From positions 219,523-283,522 of the forward strand of contig MBPM02000090.1 of NCBI GenBank assembly GCA_001695595.3: a DNA stretch of 64,000 bases. Direction: 5' to 3'. How positions within the stretch are numbered: position 1 is the stretch's first letter; every line of letters begins with the position of its first letter. A program made the translations under genes and the position numbers. The notes beneath the pieces are model-generated. The model saw only the letters and a program-made list of their open reading frames with translations. It did no database searches and was not told where the DNA came from. This stretch comes from Plasmopara viticola (taxonomy: Eukaryota > Oomycota > Peronosporomycetes > Peronosporales > Peronosporaceae). Below are positions 23,664 to 35,113 of the stretch, piece by piece.

Positions 23664-26100
23664 CTACGCATTATGTTGAAGCAGCCACAGCCCCCACTTC
23701 ACCGAGAAATCCCCAAATGCTTCGACAGAGCTCAGTGGATGCGAGTCGTCTGGGTACCAAAACAATTGCGTTGGTACATTGTAACTTGAAATAGTCGCTC
23801 GGAATTCGAGTCCTTGATTCGGTGGCACACGCTTGTCCTTTCCACCAAGTCCAAAAAGTGACGGAGTTGTGATTTGACTCAGGTCATTACTGACGGGCGA
23901 ATGTTGCCATAATTTGCTGAGAATTGCCAGACGCGCTTCCGGCGTTAAAGGCGACAAATCGTGGCACGAACGCTGCAGCTTCTGGGACGTGTGGATAGCT
24001 TCAAAACGCTGGACGCCTATACACGCAAGACCCCACTCTGGAATATCCGACGTGTAGAACAAACTCGCCATATTTGTCACTGGGTTACGCGTAACCATGG
24101 ATTTGTAGAATCCCGGGAATTGCGCGATCAGGTGTGTGACAAGAAACCCTCCGTGACTGCCTCCAGAACAGTGGACCCGATTTGGGTCCAACGATAGGCC
24201 CAGTGTTGAGCTGTTGTCTAAGAGGTACTTGAGAGCGTAGTGACAATCGTACACATCTTGCGTACCAACTTTACCAATTAATGACTCTAACGCATTTCTT
24301 CCAAATCCAGTACTGCCCCGATAATTGACTGTAATAATGGCAAAACCCAAGGCAGCCCAGAAATCGCACAGAATTCGGTACATAACGGACGAATTGCTGT
24401 GTGGTCCGCCGTGTAAGTCCAAAATAACAGGGAACCCTTCATGTGGAGGGGTACAATTTGGTAGCATGACTGTCGCTTCATAGTCAGCAGAACTTGATAC
24501 CGACGGAATCAGAAGATCTTTTAAAACAATGGGTATCTCTGGTATCTTCTTGCAAGCAGCAGGTCCGTCTGACACGGACGTTGGAATGGAAAAAACTTCC
24601 CAACGCTTGATAAATGCTGTGGCTTTTATTTGATCATCAATGCAGATGGGGGACCGCACGTACTTTCCAGTTGCTAAATGAATATTAACGAGGAAGACGC
24701 TAGCAGGACGTGCGGGAGACGATATTAGCACTAAAAAGTAGTCATCTTTGCGATCCACCACAGTTTCAGTAGCAACTTGAGAGCCTTCAACATACTCTGG
24801 AGAGATCAAAGTCTTTTTTGCGACCTCAACGTACTTCCAGACACACCGAGAAGCCACCAGAGTTTCAAAAAAAATGTATTTACCATCAGACGACCACGCG
24901 TCTTTGCGCAACGAAGAAGCAAACATTCCACTAAACGCCTTGGTAATGTCGATCGTAGACGCATCAGGTTCATCCTTGATGGAAATGACACTCGAAGTCT
25001 TCTTCGTGGCCCAATCGGCTACACACAAAAAGCTGCAAGTCCCATGAGTGGCAATGTCCAGAGTTGCAAGAAACGCTAATTGTTTGCCATCCGGTGAAAA
25101 TCGCGGGCTTCTCATTGTTTCAATCGCTTTGCTCTCTTCATCCATAGGAAGAAACTCTAGCTTTTTAACAACATTACCCAATGCATCCTCCTTGTTCAGC
25201 ACTACATGATACAGCGTAACCGGTCGATTGTAACAGTAAACAATCCCTAATCGTTTCGGCTTGTCCGTCTCGGTAGCTGTAAAAACTAGTTCGTTGTCTC
25301 CATGCACAAAAGCCACGTCTGCGCACGTTAAAGTGTCTGGTACTCCTTTTACCTCTTGTATTTTCCCAGTTGCTACCTTAGCGAGATAAATCGATCCCAT
25401 CTTCTTGCCTTCATACTGCTCGCCCCAATCATCGACGTATTCAAACTTAGTTCCAATGAGGGGTGTCCTACACTCCTCCGTTTCCTCCTCTGTCTTTGCT
25501 TTTGAATCGTTGATGTTCTCCCAAAATGCTGGAGACTCCACCACTTTCTTTTCCGCGATATAAGCAATAGTATTCTCATCGTTAGACCATGCGATGCCAC
25601 CCTCTCGTTCTCCAAGATAGATAGCTCCATGAAGCGTTTTCGGAGCCTTAAACGACGATATAAGCTCATTATCCTCGAATACTATTGATAAGTGAATATC
25701 ACATACACATATCAGAGAATCAACTTTCAAACACGTATGAGCTGAATAAAACCTACGAATTACCGCAGAAAATTCCCTCAAAGGTGCCGTCTTCCTTCGA
25801 TTTCTCCAGCTTTAGAGTTACCAAGCGCTTGCCAGAGGGTGAAACACTTGTGTAATCGCAGGAATGGTCAGTGGGCAAGCCTCCGGGATGAACTTTTGGG
25901 TTATGACTGAGTGCACTCACGTGGTGACAAGTCTGAAATTTATGCGTCATCTTGTTTATCAAGTCCATTTTGCTCCAAATTAACTGCACAGCGGCCGAGT
26001 CGGATGCCACGTCCACGGACAAACATCCACGGTCAAAGGATTTAGATCTTTTGACAACCTGAGCAAATAGTTCGCTCACGCGCTGGTGGTCGGCAGCCAT
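23664..26100 (-). CDS. APEH: acylaminoacyl-peptidase (prolyl oligopeptidase family S9C), two exons
   Basis: Joining 26100-25764 to 25681-23664 (82-nt GT..AG intron, phase 1) gives 784 residues. Exon 1 starts MAADHQRVSELFAQVV and exon 2 continues with VFEDNEL. The N-terminal ~480 residues have the beta-propeller character of S9 peptidases (FSPDGKQLAFLA, WSSDGKYIFF). The C-terminal alpha/beta-hydrolase domain has LHGGPHS, the nucleophile motif GGSHGG (Ser621), Asp728 in GKDKR and His760 in DDSHPLSS, an intact triad. The enzyme removes N-acylated amino acids from blocked peptides in the cytosol. The length is slightly above the family norm (~730). It is convergent with POLD2. The frame listed alone from 25781 is intronic read-through. 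Confidence 0.95.
25682..25763 (-). other. intron in APEH
   Basis: An 82-nt phase-1 intron on the minus strand, beginning GTAATTCG and ending TCAATAG, with a CTGAT branch-like site. Both neighbouring frames hit stops or nonsense when read through it, and joining across it keeps the S9 propeller frame. Confidence 0.85.
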
Positions 26101-27179
26101 GACGGGGCAGGTTCTAGAGCTTTTTGGCGTATAGAAGTCAAATTGGTCGCTAAAAGATTCTGGCCAAAGTTGAAGGATTTGGTGTCTACGTACTTAAACA
26201 AATTTGATCACCATTCTTACTACAATGTAAAGTATTACGTTATCGCGTTGCCAAGTTATGCACGTGCTAGGCTCAGTTTGGCTAGTCCACGGCATAGACT
26301 GGTGTCCGCATACGTCGAGTCTCGTTCGGCGGGCAGTGCAGCCAGCACCGAGATCTTGAGGGTCTTCCATTAGTTTGTTTATCTCTGACTTGGTAAGAGC
26401 CCAGGTGGCGCCCGGTGCTGGAGACCGTCGCGTCGAGGGTGAGACTCGTTAGAGACCTGCAGATGCCCGAGAGCACCTGCCCGAAGCGCGCGAGCATTTA
26501 GCCCCCGCGCTTGGAAGGAGGGCGTCACCCCAACCTTTTCCGCAAAATTCTTACTACAGTCTGTAAGAATTGAGATACGCAGCCACCATCTGCCCTTTGC
26601 CGAAGTGGATTCCACATGAGAGATTTACATTTTACACACTAGCTATGAAATTTGTAATAAAATTCCATACATTCTACATAGCACATGCGTGAAGAACATC
26701 TCTTGCGTACGGAACATCGCCGACCTTGACATCAACGTTGATATTGACATTGACATTGACATCGATATCGATACCAACGTCCCCTTTATCGTATTAAATC
26801 CACCATTTAAGGCGCATAATAAACGAGGGAAAACCATTAAAAGCACGCGCATGTAATGTTTCATGAAATAGTTGAGAAGAACCTTGCTTGTTCGTACATC
26901 GCAACGTTGCAGCACGCATCTAAGCAGCATCGGTGCCGGCATTATCTTGCTTAAATTCCATCGCTTGCAGCTCTGCCTCCATCAAATTATCCTATCCAAA
27001 CAGCGCTGTATCCAAGTCTGATTGCGATGGAGCTGCAGGTGCTAGCTGCAAGGATGATTGCGATGCCGATGTTGCCGATACCGATGCAGGTTGCGATGCC
27101 ACTGCTAATCGTTGCCGCTGCGATGCCGATGCCCTTGCGGATTGCAAAGCTACCGTTGGATGGTTACACGTGCAAGAAT
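26101..27179. repeat. repeat-rich spacer with degenerate hexanucleotide tracts
   Basis: No gene is supported. 26725-26780 is an imperfect hexanucleotide run (units of the type GACATT/GATATC). 27020-27150 is another imperfect run of GATGCC/GTTGCC-type units. Both read as Asp/Ala- or Ile/Met/Ser-rich low complexity in any frame. The second copy of the dispersed 81-bp repeat lies at 26358-26438. Confidence 0.5.
26358..26438. repeat. dispersed ~81-bp repeat, copy 2
   Basis: Same orientation and near-identical sequence to 793-873, including the GC-rich core ggtggcgcccggtgctggag. It lies about 260 bp upstream of the APEH start codon. Flanking similarity decays within a few tens of bases on either side. 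Confidence 0.75.
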
Positions 27180-29160
27180 CATAATCTTGTTACCGGCAAT
27201 TTTCGCAGCGTCATCTTCCATATATAATTTTCTCCTAGCGCAATCTTTACGTGCAAATTGAGAGAAATCTCGCTGCGTGGCGTTGTTGTTTCTCTTGCGA
27301 TTCTCGGCGCCAGCAGGTCTGCCACGGCCGCGAAATATAAAAGGGTCTAGGATCTGATCGTCCGAAACCGTTGCTAGGTTGCAAAAAATACCCGTTTGCG
27401 ATGATCAGAGCCAAGATTAAATTTCTCGGTAACCTTTTTGACCGCTACCACGACCTTTTGTTCCAACGTCAACGGTGCTAACGGTGCTGCAGCTGCCTTG
27501 TGGTTGCACTAACCACCAATGATTGTCAAAAGCATCGATATCTAAGCTTGCGAGCTCCGTAGTTTATGGCTGAGAGGATAACCCATGGGTGGCAAGAGAA
27601 AGCGCTGACAAGGTCAATCTGTCGCTCCATCAGTTCTTGGGACATCGGTATCGCCATCAGCTGGTGCATCATCTACCTCGGCACCCTCAGCAAACTCGTC
27701 TTTGTCGTCATTGTCTTAGTCATCAAAACTGTTATTATTGTTTACATCGATACCAAATATCTCAAAACGGCGTCAGAATTATTGGTATGCAAATCTCTAT
27801 CCAGATACTGAAATTTTCGCCAGGAGTCTGGCAAATCTTGGGCCGGATTGCAAGTTGCGGTTTGACGATTAACATCATGCTGATGCCGGATTCCAGCTAG
27901 TTGAGCCTAATATGCGAGCTGGAGAACATTGTCAACGGCGAGGAGATCACCAGTCGAGGCACCAAGCCAACGTTTCAAACATGCACCGATTCTACTCATG
28001 ACGTCGTGTTGTGACCAAGATGCCCGGTCCCTCGCATGTAGCACGCAATTTTATCGTCAACCAAGTATTTTTCACGAATAGGATGACTGCCGGCGAGTAA
28101 AATTGTTGCCGTAGAGCTGTAAGTCAGAGATTGCAAGTATCAACATCGGATGTTCTCACCAACCGATTCAAAAGATTTTGCCACCGTTTGTATGCCTTGA
28201 TGTTTTGAAAATGCTTGCGAACTTTGCACTTGATATTATTGTTGATGTGTCATCTACAAAGCAATCGATGCGAGACAGTAAATATAGCCGCAAGGGTCAA
28301 ACTCTCGGTCACAAATACAATGCCATTGCCAGTCCTAATGCCGTATTCCGCGAAAATATTGTGAAAATGCATTTTTGCCCAGACACAATCGTCCCTCTTC
28401 TCGGCTCGCTTGAAGCAGTACGCAAATATAAAGATTTGGTTGGTGAAAGTCGCTCCGACAATATGCGGCAACGGTGTTTTGTACTTGTTGGTTTGTAGGT
28501 GGCGTTTATTAACCATATACGTCCTGCCGTGTATCGTTGACAGATCTCCTTCGCCGTTGGTGCTATAATGAGCAGGTGGGTCAGATGCTTTTTGCGATCG
28601 AGCTGCGTGAATTACGTTGTCGATGGTGCAAATGTATTCAGCAAGTCTTTCAAAGGTGTACGTTCTCGCGGCGTGTTTGATGTTGTGCATGTCGCGCGGG
28701 GTCACTGTGAAGTCCAGGCTGACCGCAAGACGTTTGCCATGTTGCCTAGCCTCAGATCAGCTAATCTTTCTCGTGATGTTCTGCTTTGAGTCTGCGGTCA
28801 GCAGGGTGTACTTTTTGGTCCTCAACGGTGTATAGTTGTGCTCATCGCACAGCCTTTTCACGGTGCCATCCCGCTCATTAATTCTGATGATGTCGACGGT
28901 ATATCGGTAACCGGTGCCACAGCTAGGTCTGAAACGTTGACGTCCTTCTACTTCCAGATCAGAATTCTTATTTTTACAAGAGCAAACGAGCACTGCTTTT
29001 TGATGATCAGCGTTTCTGACTCAAGGTTGTGTTTAACTAATTTGTAACGTTTGAGGCCTACAATGTACCCCTCTTCATTGAGGTCTGCGTTCAAATTCTT
29101 ACGAGCATCGTCAAGACTGTCGAAGATACGCTCGGCGATAGGCTCTACATTGTTAGTGGA
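27180..29160 (-). pseudogene. Mutator-like (MULE) transposase, decayed
   Basis: Homology runs along the minus strand from about 29155 to 27180 in broken frames. The N-terminal FAR1-type part reads PIAERIFDSLDDARKNL then LNEEGYIVGLKRYKLVKH. Next comes VKRLCDEHNYTPL (28757-28993). The catalytic region (28250-28705) has NKYKTPLPHIVGATFTN, FAYCFKRAEKRDDCVWAKM and LLCR; the family's next residue, Trp, is replaced by a TGA stop at 28250-28252. Beyond it HINNNIKCKVRKHF continues in the same frame, then a frameshift leads to LKRWLGASTGDLLAVDNVL. The proline/arginine-rich tail FRGRGRPAGAENRKR lies near 27300. At least two stops and one or more frameshifts show it is inactive. Terminal inverted repeats were not found by eye. 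Confidence 0.8.
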
Positions 29161-32130
29161 TAATGTTGACGCGGAGAATTACGGCCAGGTAGCTTGAAAA
29201 GTTTCTGAGCGTGAAAGAAGCCGTTTTTGAATAATGATGCATGTATGAGCGGTTCAACATCTGAGAATTGATATCCGACCGAGAATTGAACGTTTAGCAA
29301 ATCTAAAGCCATGAAAGACGAGCAATTTATTTCAAACTTGGAGGTATGGTGGCCAGTTAAACAAAAGTGGTGGCTGCGTATCAACTCCCATTTTTAATCT
29401 ATACCGCATTAAGTATATTGTTGTGTGAAAGGATATGTTTAGAAGTGGCAATATATGACTGTATCTACATCATCATTTTTACGCCCAAAAAGTTGAAGTG
29501 GCATGTTACCGTGATGAACTCACACAATGTACAGTATCAAGGTACGGTGGTCATAATTCATGGTCTTAGCTGATAACATACATGTGCACTCTCAGCACTG
29601 TAATTAAGGCAGTCATACATCATTTTAATATCCTTCAATATGCTGACTGGCACTTATTTGATAGAGCCTGCCGTGCACCTCAAGCCGCCTTTTTAAGTCT
29701 CCTAAAGCCGAGAAGCAAGATTTTAACACATACGCTCAGCGTTATGTGACGCAACCACGCACTAAGAATCAGAATGATCCAATAGAAGAGGGATAAGTGT
29801 TGGTTTCACTCTAACCATGACTGACAGACAGCAAAAGATGCAATTGGATAGCTGGGTCATCTAAAGTATTCGCTCAAAAACTCTACGAAGTCTAATAATG
29901 CGACTTTCAATGGGGCCTAAAACTCAAAGTCGGTCTCTGCGCCTACGGCCGCGCGTATTACAGAGCTGCACCTTTGTTTTGAGTAACGAGCCAAGAAATT
30001 CTCTTTCATCGAGGAGCTGCTTTGCTTCTAAGGAGCCTTTAGAAGCGCTGCTAATCGCTTTTCCTTGCTCGATGGCCCGCCAACATGTCCGCCTTTAGGG
30101 AATTCATTGTAAAAAGCTTTTTAGCCCAAGGATCCGGCCCAAGAATTATTGATTTTACTAAAGACCTTAGACAGGACATCCTTGGATTTTAGGGTCAAAG
30201 ACCCGACCTGAGACACCCTTTTCGATTAGGTCATCAAGATTAGCGACTGAGGAAGATGGCAAAGTCAAAGAAAAATACTGTATGTGCTTTTCTTGGGTAG
30301 ACAACAAGATTTGTCACTTAAGCAATGAGTATAAGTCAAATCTGGGATAGAAATTTGGGTCGAAGGAGCGTATTAGATAAAAACTTAAGACGGTTACGCG
30401 CGTGCTTTTAGCATCGAGAAGTTGATCGCTTTTTGACTTTACTCGATGTCGTAAACATCCAGTAGATGTGGTGATATGATGACTTCCCAGAACTGTCAGC
30501 ACCACGGTTTTAGAGAAAAAGTCTGGTATTCAAAAATCTTCAAGATATTACATTCCGAATCTTTTTGCGTCCGTGACCTTAAAATAATTTGGCGGGCCGG
30601 AGACAACCCACCTCTGAGATACTCCGGCTTCGGCATAATGCTAAGCTAGACGCAGGAAGCGTAACTTTCAAATGTGGGTATGAAGACACCCTAACACGCC
30701 GCCAAAAGACCGCGGCTTGCGTAAAAATCGCTCGATGGTGTTGAAACCAGAAAGCAACGGAGTCTGGGTGGCTGTTCTGAAATCATTCTACTAAAAATCC
30801 GGATGCTTGGATCATTTGAAAGGTATACAACTTCATGAGCAAAAACCGCCTTATACAAACCGATCTATGTGAGAAAAATGCTCACAGGGTAAGGCAATTG
30901 GTTTTATCCGTCGCCACAAATGTTTATCAGATAAATTGAGTGAAACGATATCTGGGCCGATGCAGTACCGATTCGAATGAATAATTTTTTGCAAGGCATG
31001 TTGTGCTTTTACCTTGCTTTGGGTTTTTGTATGTTGACCGGCGTGATGTGCATGCTACGGAGTATCAAAGATCGCGGATCAACGACGCTATCTATGCTAT
31101 GAAAAGTTGTTTACCACATTAGCACAAGAAGTCAGCAACTACTGCGCTGGTGCAACTAACCTGCAATGCATTGAGTGTGCCAACATCACGCTAGGGCTAC
31201 TAACTTGCAATGAATGTAGTATTTTTTGAGAAGTTTGCAAGTTGTGCAGGTGATGCGGTACCCGTGCGAATGTGGGAGGACTAAAATAAAAAATACATTG
31301 TCGAGAGAACATGAATAAAGCTGTTAAGATACTTATGACTTAAAGTACATGCTGCAACTGCTTTATTTGTACAAGAACGCCTCTGATGCAAGGAGAATCA
31401 TAGTTTTGATGTCGTGACCTATAATTTGCGTTGAAAGCATGCCGAGAATGTGACGAAGTACGTGCTTAAAATTCATCCGTCGGACCTCGTGCATTTGCGA
31501 GCGCCGTCATAAAATGCTCAGAGACTCAATATGGTTCATGCGTCAGTAGTCTAATGTAAACTCCTCTAACGAGGAAGAAAGTGAGGTAATCGACATGAAA
31601 AAACACGCACTGAGAAGCAGCGAAGGATTAGAAGCAACGTCAAAATTGCATCCGATAGCGGTAATATTGCGCTAAAAGAAAGCAATTATGCAGGAGTTCG
31701 AATTGTTTTGTCTAAAAAGTGTTCCTTAAATAATCTGAATACGGGCAAGCAAATCCTTTTTTTTACTTATAGTTCATTAGTTTGGATTTATACCCACAAA
31801 TCCGTTATTCAACAGCTCGAATAGTTATCAATCTTTATCAAAAGGCTTAAAATAACGCACTTCAGTCGCCATATACGAGGCTGTCTTGAAACCTATCGCA
31901 CTTTGGTACGCGTGACGAACTGTGTAACGAACGTCGAGCATTTTCGCGCTTAAAGACACTGGCTCTTGTAACTATGAAAATTGCGAAAAAAAGAAAAATC
32001 ATTCTAGCTTAATTTGCAGACCTGTAACTGTCATCAATATCAACGCGAAGTACCGGCAGACTTTTACTCGGCCTTACGCTCAAAGCTGTAGTTAAATAAA
32101 AAAACACCTTGCAAGAAAATCAATAATCGT
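29161..32130. other. gene-poor region
   Basis: About 3 kb with no assignable gene. At 31150-31225 there is a short imperfect direct repeat (units around ctaacctgcaatgcattgag and ctaacttgcaatgaatgtag). The frames at 29.7-30.2 kb are partly open but unrecognised and stop-ridden. Confidence 0.4.
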
Positions 32131-33130
32131 TTACTTTTTTAGCAAGTTAAAATTTGCAGGCAAGTCGCTCAACATCGAATTCAGAAACTCTGACAGCGTC
32201 AATTTGCGCAAAAGTTGCTGCTCTTCGCTATCATTCCTTAAAACGGACCACAGCTTTGCTGTCAGGTGCTCTGTGGCCCCAATGCGTCGCAGCTCCGCCG
32301 TCACCTCGTCGGCTAGTCACAAATTGCAACACCTTTAAAGTCACAAAACAACAAATGACAAGTACAGAGACGACTATGAACCTGAGACGGTTTGACTGCT
32401 GTCCGTGTCACAGAGCAAAAACTGTATGAGATAGTATAGCTGGTTGAGCTCGAGCCCATGCGAGTCCTGCACTGCGCGAACGTAACAACTTTTAAACTCA
32501 TCCCAGCTCACGTTGCCGTCCAAATCGTCATCAACTTCCCAGATCATCCACTGCACTTCACCCTACAAGCCACTAGGCATTAGATGTATAGATGTGTTCA
32601 ATCATTAAGCCCGGGCTGACCTTCGAGAAAGCCCGGCCTAAACTCCGCATGCACGAACTTAGATCCGCGGCTGAGATGACTCCAGACGTATCATTTGTGC
32701 TCATCACAAGTCCCTTCTGAAGTTCTGCAATCTCACTACGAAGCTCCTGCATGGTCACAGGACCACGGCGGGCTTTCTTATCCATCGCCGTCGCATTGCT
32801 GCTACCTGCGTTCTCATCCTTGTCCCTCCTCCAATAGACATTGCCTAATGCACCGTCTGTTTCCACGCTGGCAGCAAGAAGGTTCAGCTCATTAAGGAGA
32901 GCAGTCTTGTCTGGCATCGTCATTGGGGAGGAGACCAGCTGCACCTCCTCGTCGACTGGGCCGTCGTTCACGGACTGGTTTACCGGCGGTGCTGAAGCTC
33001 GCCATGCCTTCAGCTCAATTGTCTTTCTCGCAATGCGGGCCTTGCAGTCGTGCTGTCGGAGGAAACAAAACACCCGCAGCAACTTTGCAATGCTATCGAG
33101 TGGTACCACTTGAGTCGCTAAATCATTCAT
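32131..33130 (-). CDS. EF-hand calcium-binding protein, three exons
   Basis: Three exons (33130-32621, 32562-32382, 32312-32131) join to a 290-residue protein starting MNDLATQVVPLDSIAKLL. The introns are 58 nt (32563-32620, phase 0) and 69 nt (32313-32381, phase 1), both GT..AG. The N-terminal half is partly disordered. Residues ~125-235 contain EF-hand loops: a degenerate one (TNDTSGVISAAD, 146-157), a canonical one (DDDLDGNVSWDE, 181-192) after QWMIWEV, and a third (DTDSSQTVSADE, 222-233) with Gln in place of the usual Gly. The C-terminal 55 residues are helical and end LPANFNLLKK. The block around QWMIWEVDDDLDG resembles EF-hand proteins I associate with flagellated protists, so a flagellar role is possible but not shown. 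Splicing is supported by continuity of the EF-hand motifs across both junctions. Confidence 0.85.
32313..32381 (-). other. intron 2 of EF-hand gene
   Basis: A 69-nt GT..AG intron, phase 1, from GTTCATAG to GTGACTAG. Joining across it completes the third EF-hand loop (QTVS then ADEV) and opens a 60-codon final exon ending at TAA 32131-32133. Confidence 0.75.
32563..32620 (-). other. intron 1 of EF-hand gene
   Basis: A 58-nt GT..AG intron, phase 0, from GTCAGCCC to CTTGTAG. It is short even for this genome. Removing it joins MRSLGRAFSK to GEVQWMIWEV, the expected spacing between consecutive EF hands. Confidence 0.7.
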
Positions 33131-35113
33131 CGCAAAGCTGCAACAAGCAATAAAAAAGAGAACGTTCTTTGTTGCGCAAAAAAAAATCACCAAAATAGAA
33201 ATCGCTTTAGAAATAAAAAACAGAATGTTCTTTAAATTTACTGACTCAAAGCTTCTATATTTGTTGAGACGTCTTGAACAAGCGCGAAAGACGAGCCTAA
33301 TTTCCGGTGTGCTGCCCGCAGGTTCCTCGAAGCTGCGTCAACAACGGACTCATTTGCATAGAGCTGGTCGTGCAGGTGTCCATTGTACGTAAAAGTCAAA
33401 AGAATTTTTTCATACCAGATACAATTATGTGAGATTGCGGGGTTAAAGCTGCACTATAAATAAACTTCGGTCTCTAGTATATCGCGTGAGTTTACAGGGT
33501 TATGTATTGTGTGATACGTCTATCGTACGCAATGTATTGCTAAAGGTTTTTATTACCAATGAATACTATTGGTCATGTCTAAAATTCTGAGATGAACGAG
33601 CAAAGAATTAAAAAAAATCAAGTCCGGTGCTACCGCAGCTCAAATACGTTGCGCGCAAACTGTTGCGCAGACATGGATGTTGTCGATGTATTCGGCAACA
33701 AAGTCAATTGAATGTCGTGCCATTAATTCACTCACTCGCTGACCTCTTAAACTGTATTCTTTAACTATGCCAGTAAATACAAGTGAGCTCTTATCGCAGT
33801 ATACTGAAATGTTTATAGCGGTAGCGTTCATCTCTCGAATAAATTCTAGTTGGGTAAGATAAGAAAGAGTAATCATTCGATGGTTAGGTAGTATAAGAAA
33901 GCAAGGAGCCGCTTTACAATGCAGCACATAGACACTTTAGCGCCAAAACTAAAACTCACCAGGCAAAGGTGATAAAGAGTGCTGCATTTGTCTTCAAAAA
34001 AGCACCGAGCTCTAACCTCGGAATTTAAGAGGTGTCATGCTTGCTCTTTGCAAGAGGGAGGCGCTCGTTCATCTCAGAATCAAAGATGTTTTTATTGGTT
34101 TGAAGACTATACATTGCGTACGGTAGACACGCTCTGATAATGTACCACAGTGTATACATTTCTGTCAATGATTTAAGAAATTATTTAGGCTGCTTTCGAA
34201 AGCTTATTTTGATTTTTGCCTGTGCTGCTGCGATTTCACATGCATACAATGCGCCCGAGCGAAGCTGTTACGTGAGCCTCAATCTAAATTGCGCGAGGCG
34301 AAAACATCAACAAATTCAATTATTATATGGTGACATTGTACTTCGTGCCTAATACGAAAATAACCTTCGATCGGATGGGATTCTTCTTATGCAGAATACC
34401 CGAATCGTAATTAGCCCTTCAAATTTCACAATGTCGTTAACAATGCTCCGTGGAAAACTTTGTACGTGCGAGGCTAAACTTCGGATTGTAAGTGCAACTT
34501 GCTTACAGCACATGGCAAGGTCTAATGTAGCCAGTTTCCCAGCATATATATTTTCGTTCTTATTTGTATAATTTGTTGGCCTATACTGGTCCATATATTT
34601 TCTCGACGCTCGCTATTTAAGCAAATCAAGAGATTGAATGGATGGGCTAAAGAACGGTCTTGCAACGCTGCAATTTATCTCTTTAAATCGAAAGTGTAAC
34701 TCTTACGCAGGCATGCGAGATGCTGCTGTCTTTTTTAGTAGGAAGCAGCATCCGCAATGCAATAATTGTTCCGGCAAATGTACATGAACGGGCATAACGC
34801 AGAACTTAGCCGTCTTGTCACCGCTTCGACTGCGCATCTTTGGTCGCAGCGTTTGCTCGTAGAGCCATGTGGTACATGTCTCGCCTACAGAGCACTTTTG
34901 TGACTATACTATAATAAACTCGGCTTGTACTACATAAACGATACTATCATGACAATATATAAAGCAGTTATGTAGTAGCTAAAACAACATTCAATCATAC
35001 ACCTAAAGCAGTTGCAAGTTACCGTAATCCAATCTCAAAACTACGTTAAATACGCCGTTGCATAATACCGTATTCATATCTTGTATCTTTGAATCTACGG
35101 TATCGCATAGTGC
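33131..35113. other. intergenic, no gene recognised
   Basis: About 2 kb between the EF-hand gene and the cyclin. Open frames are below 100 codons and resemble no family I know. AT-rich stretches are common. The promoters of the two flanking divergent genes must lie in this interval. Confidence 0.4.
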
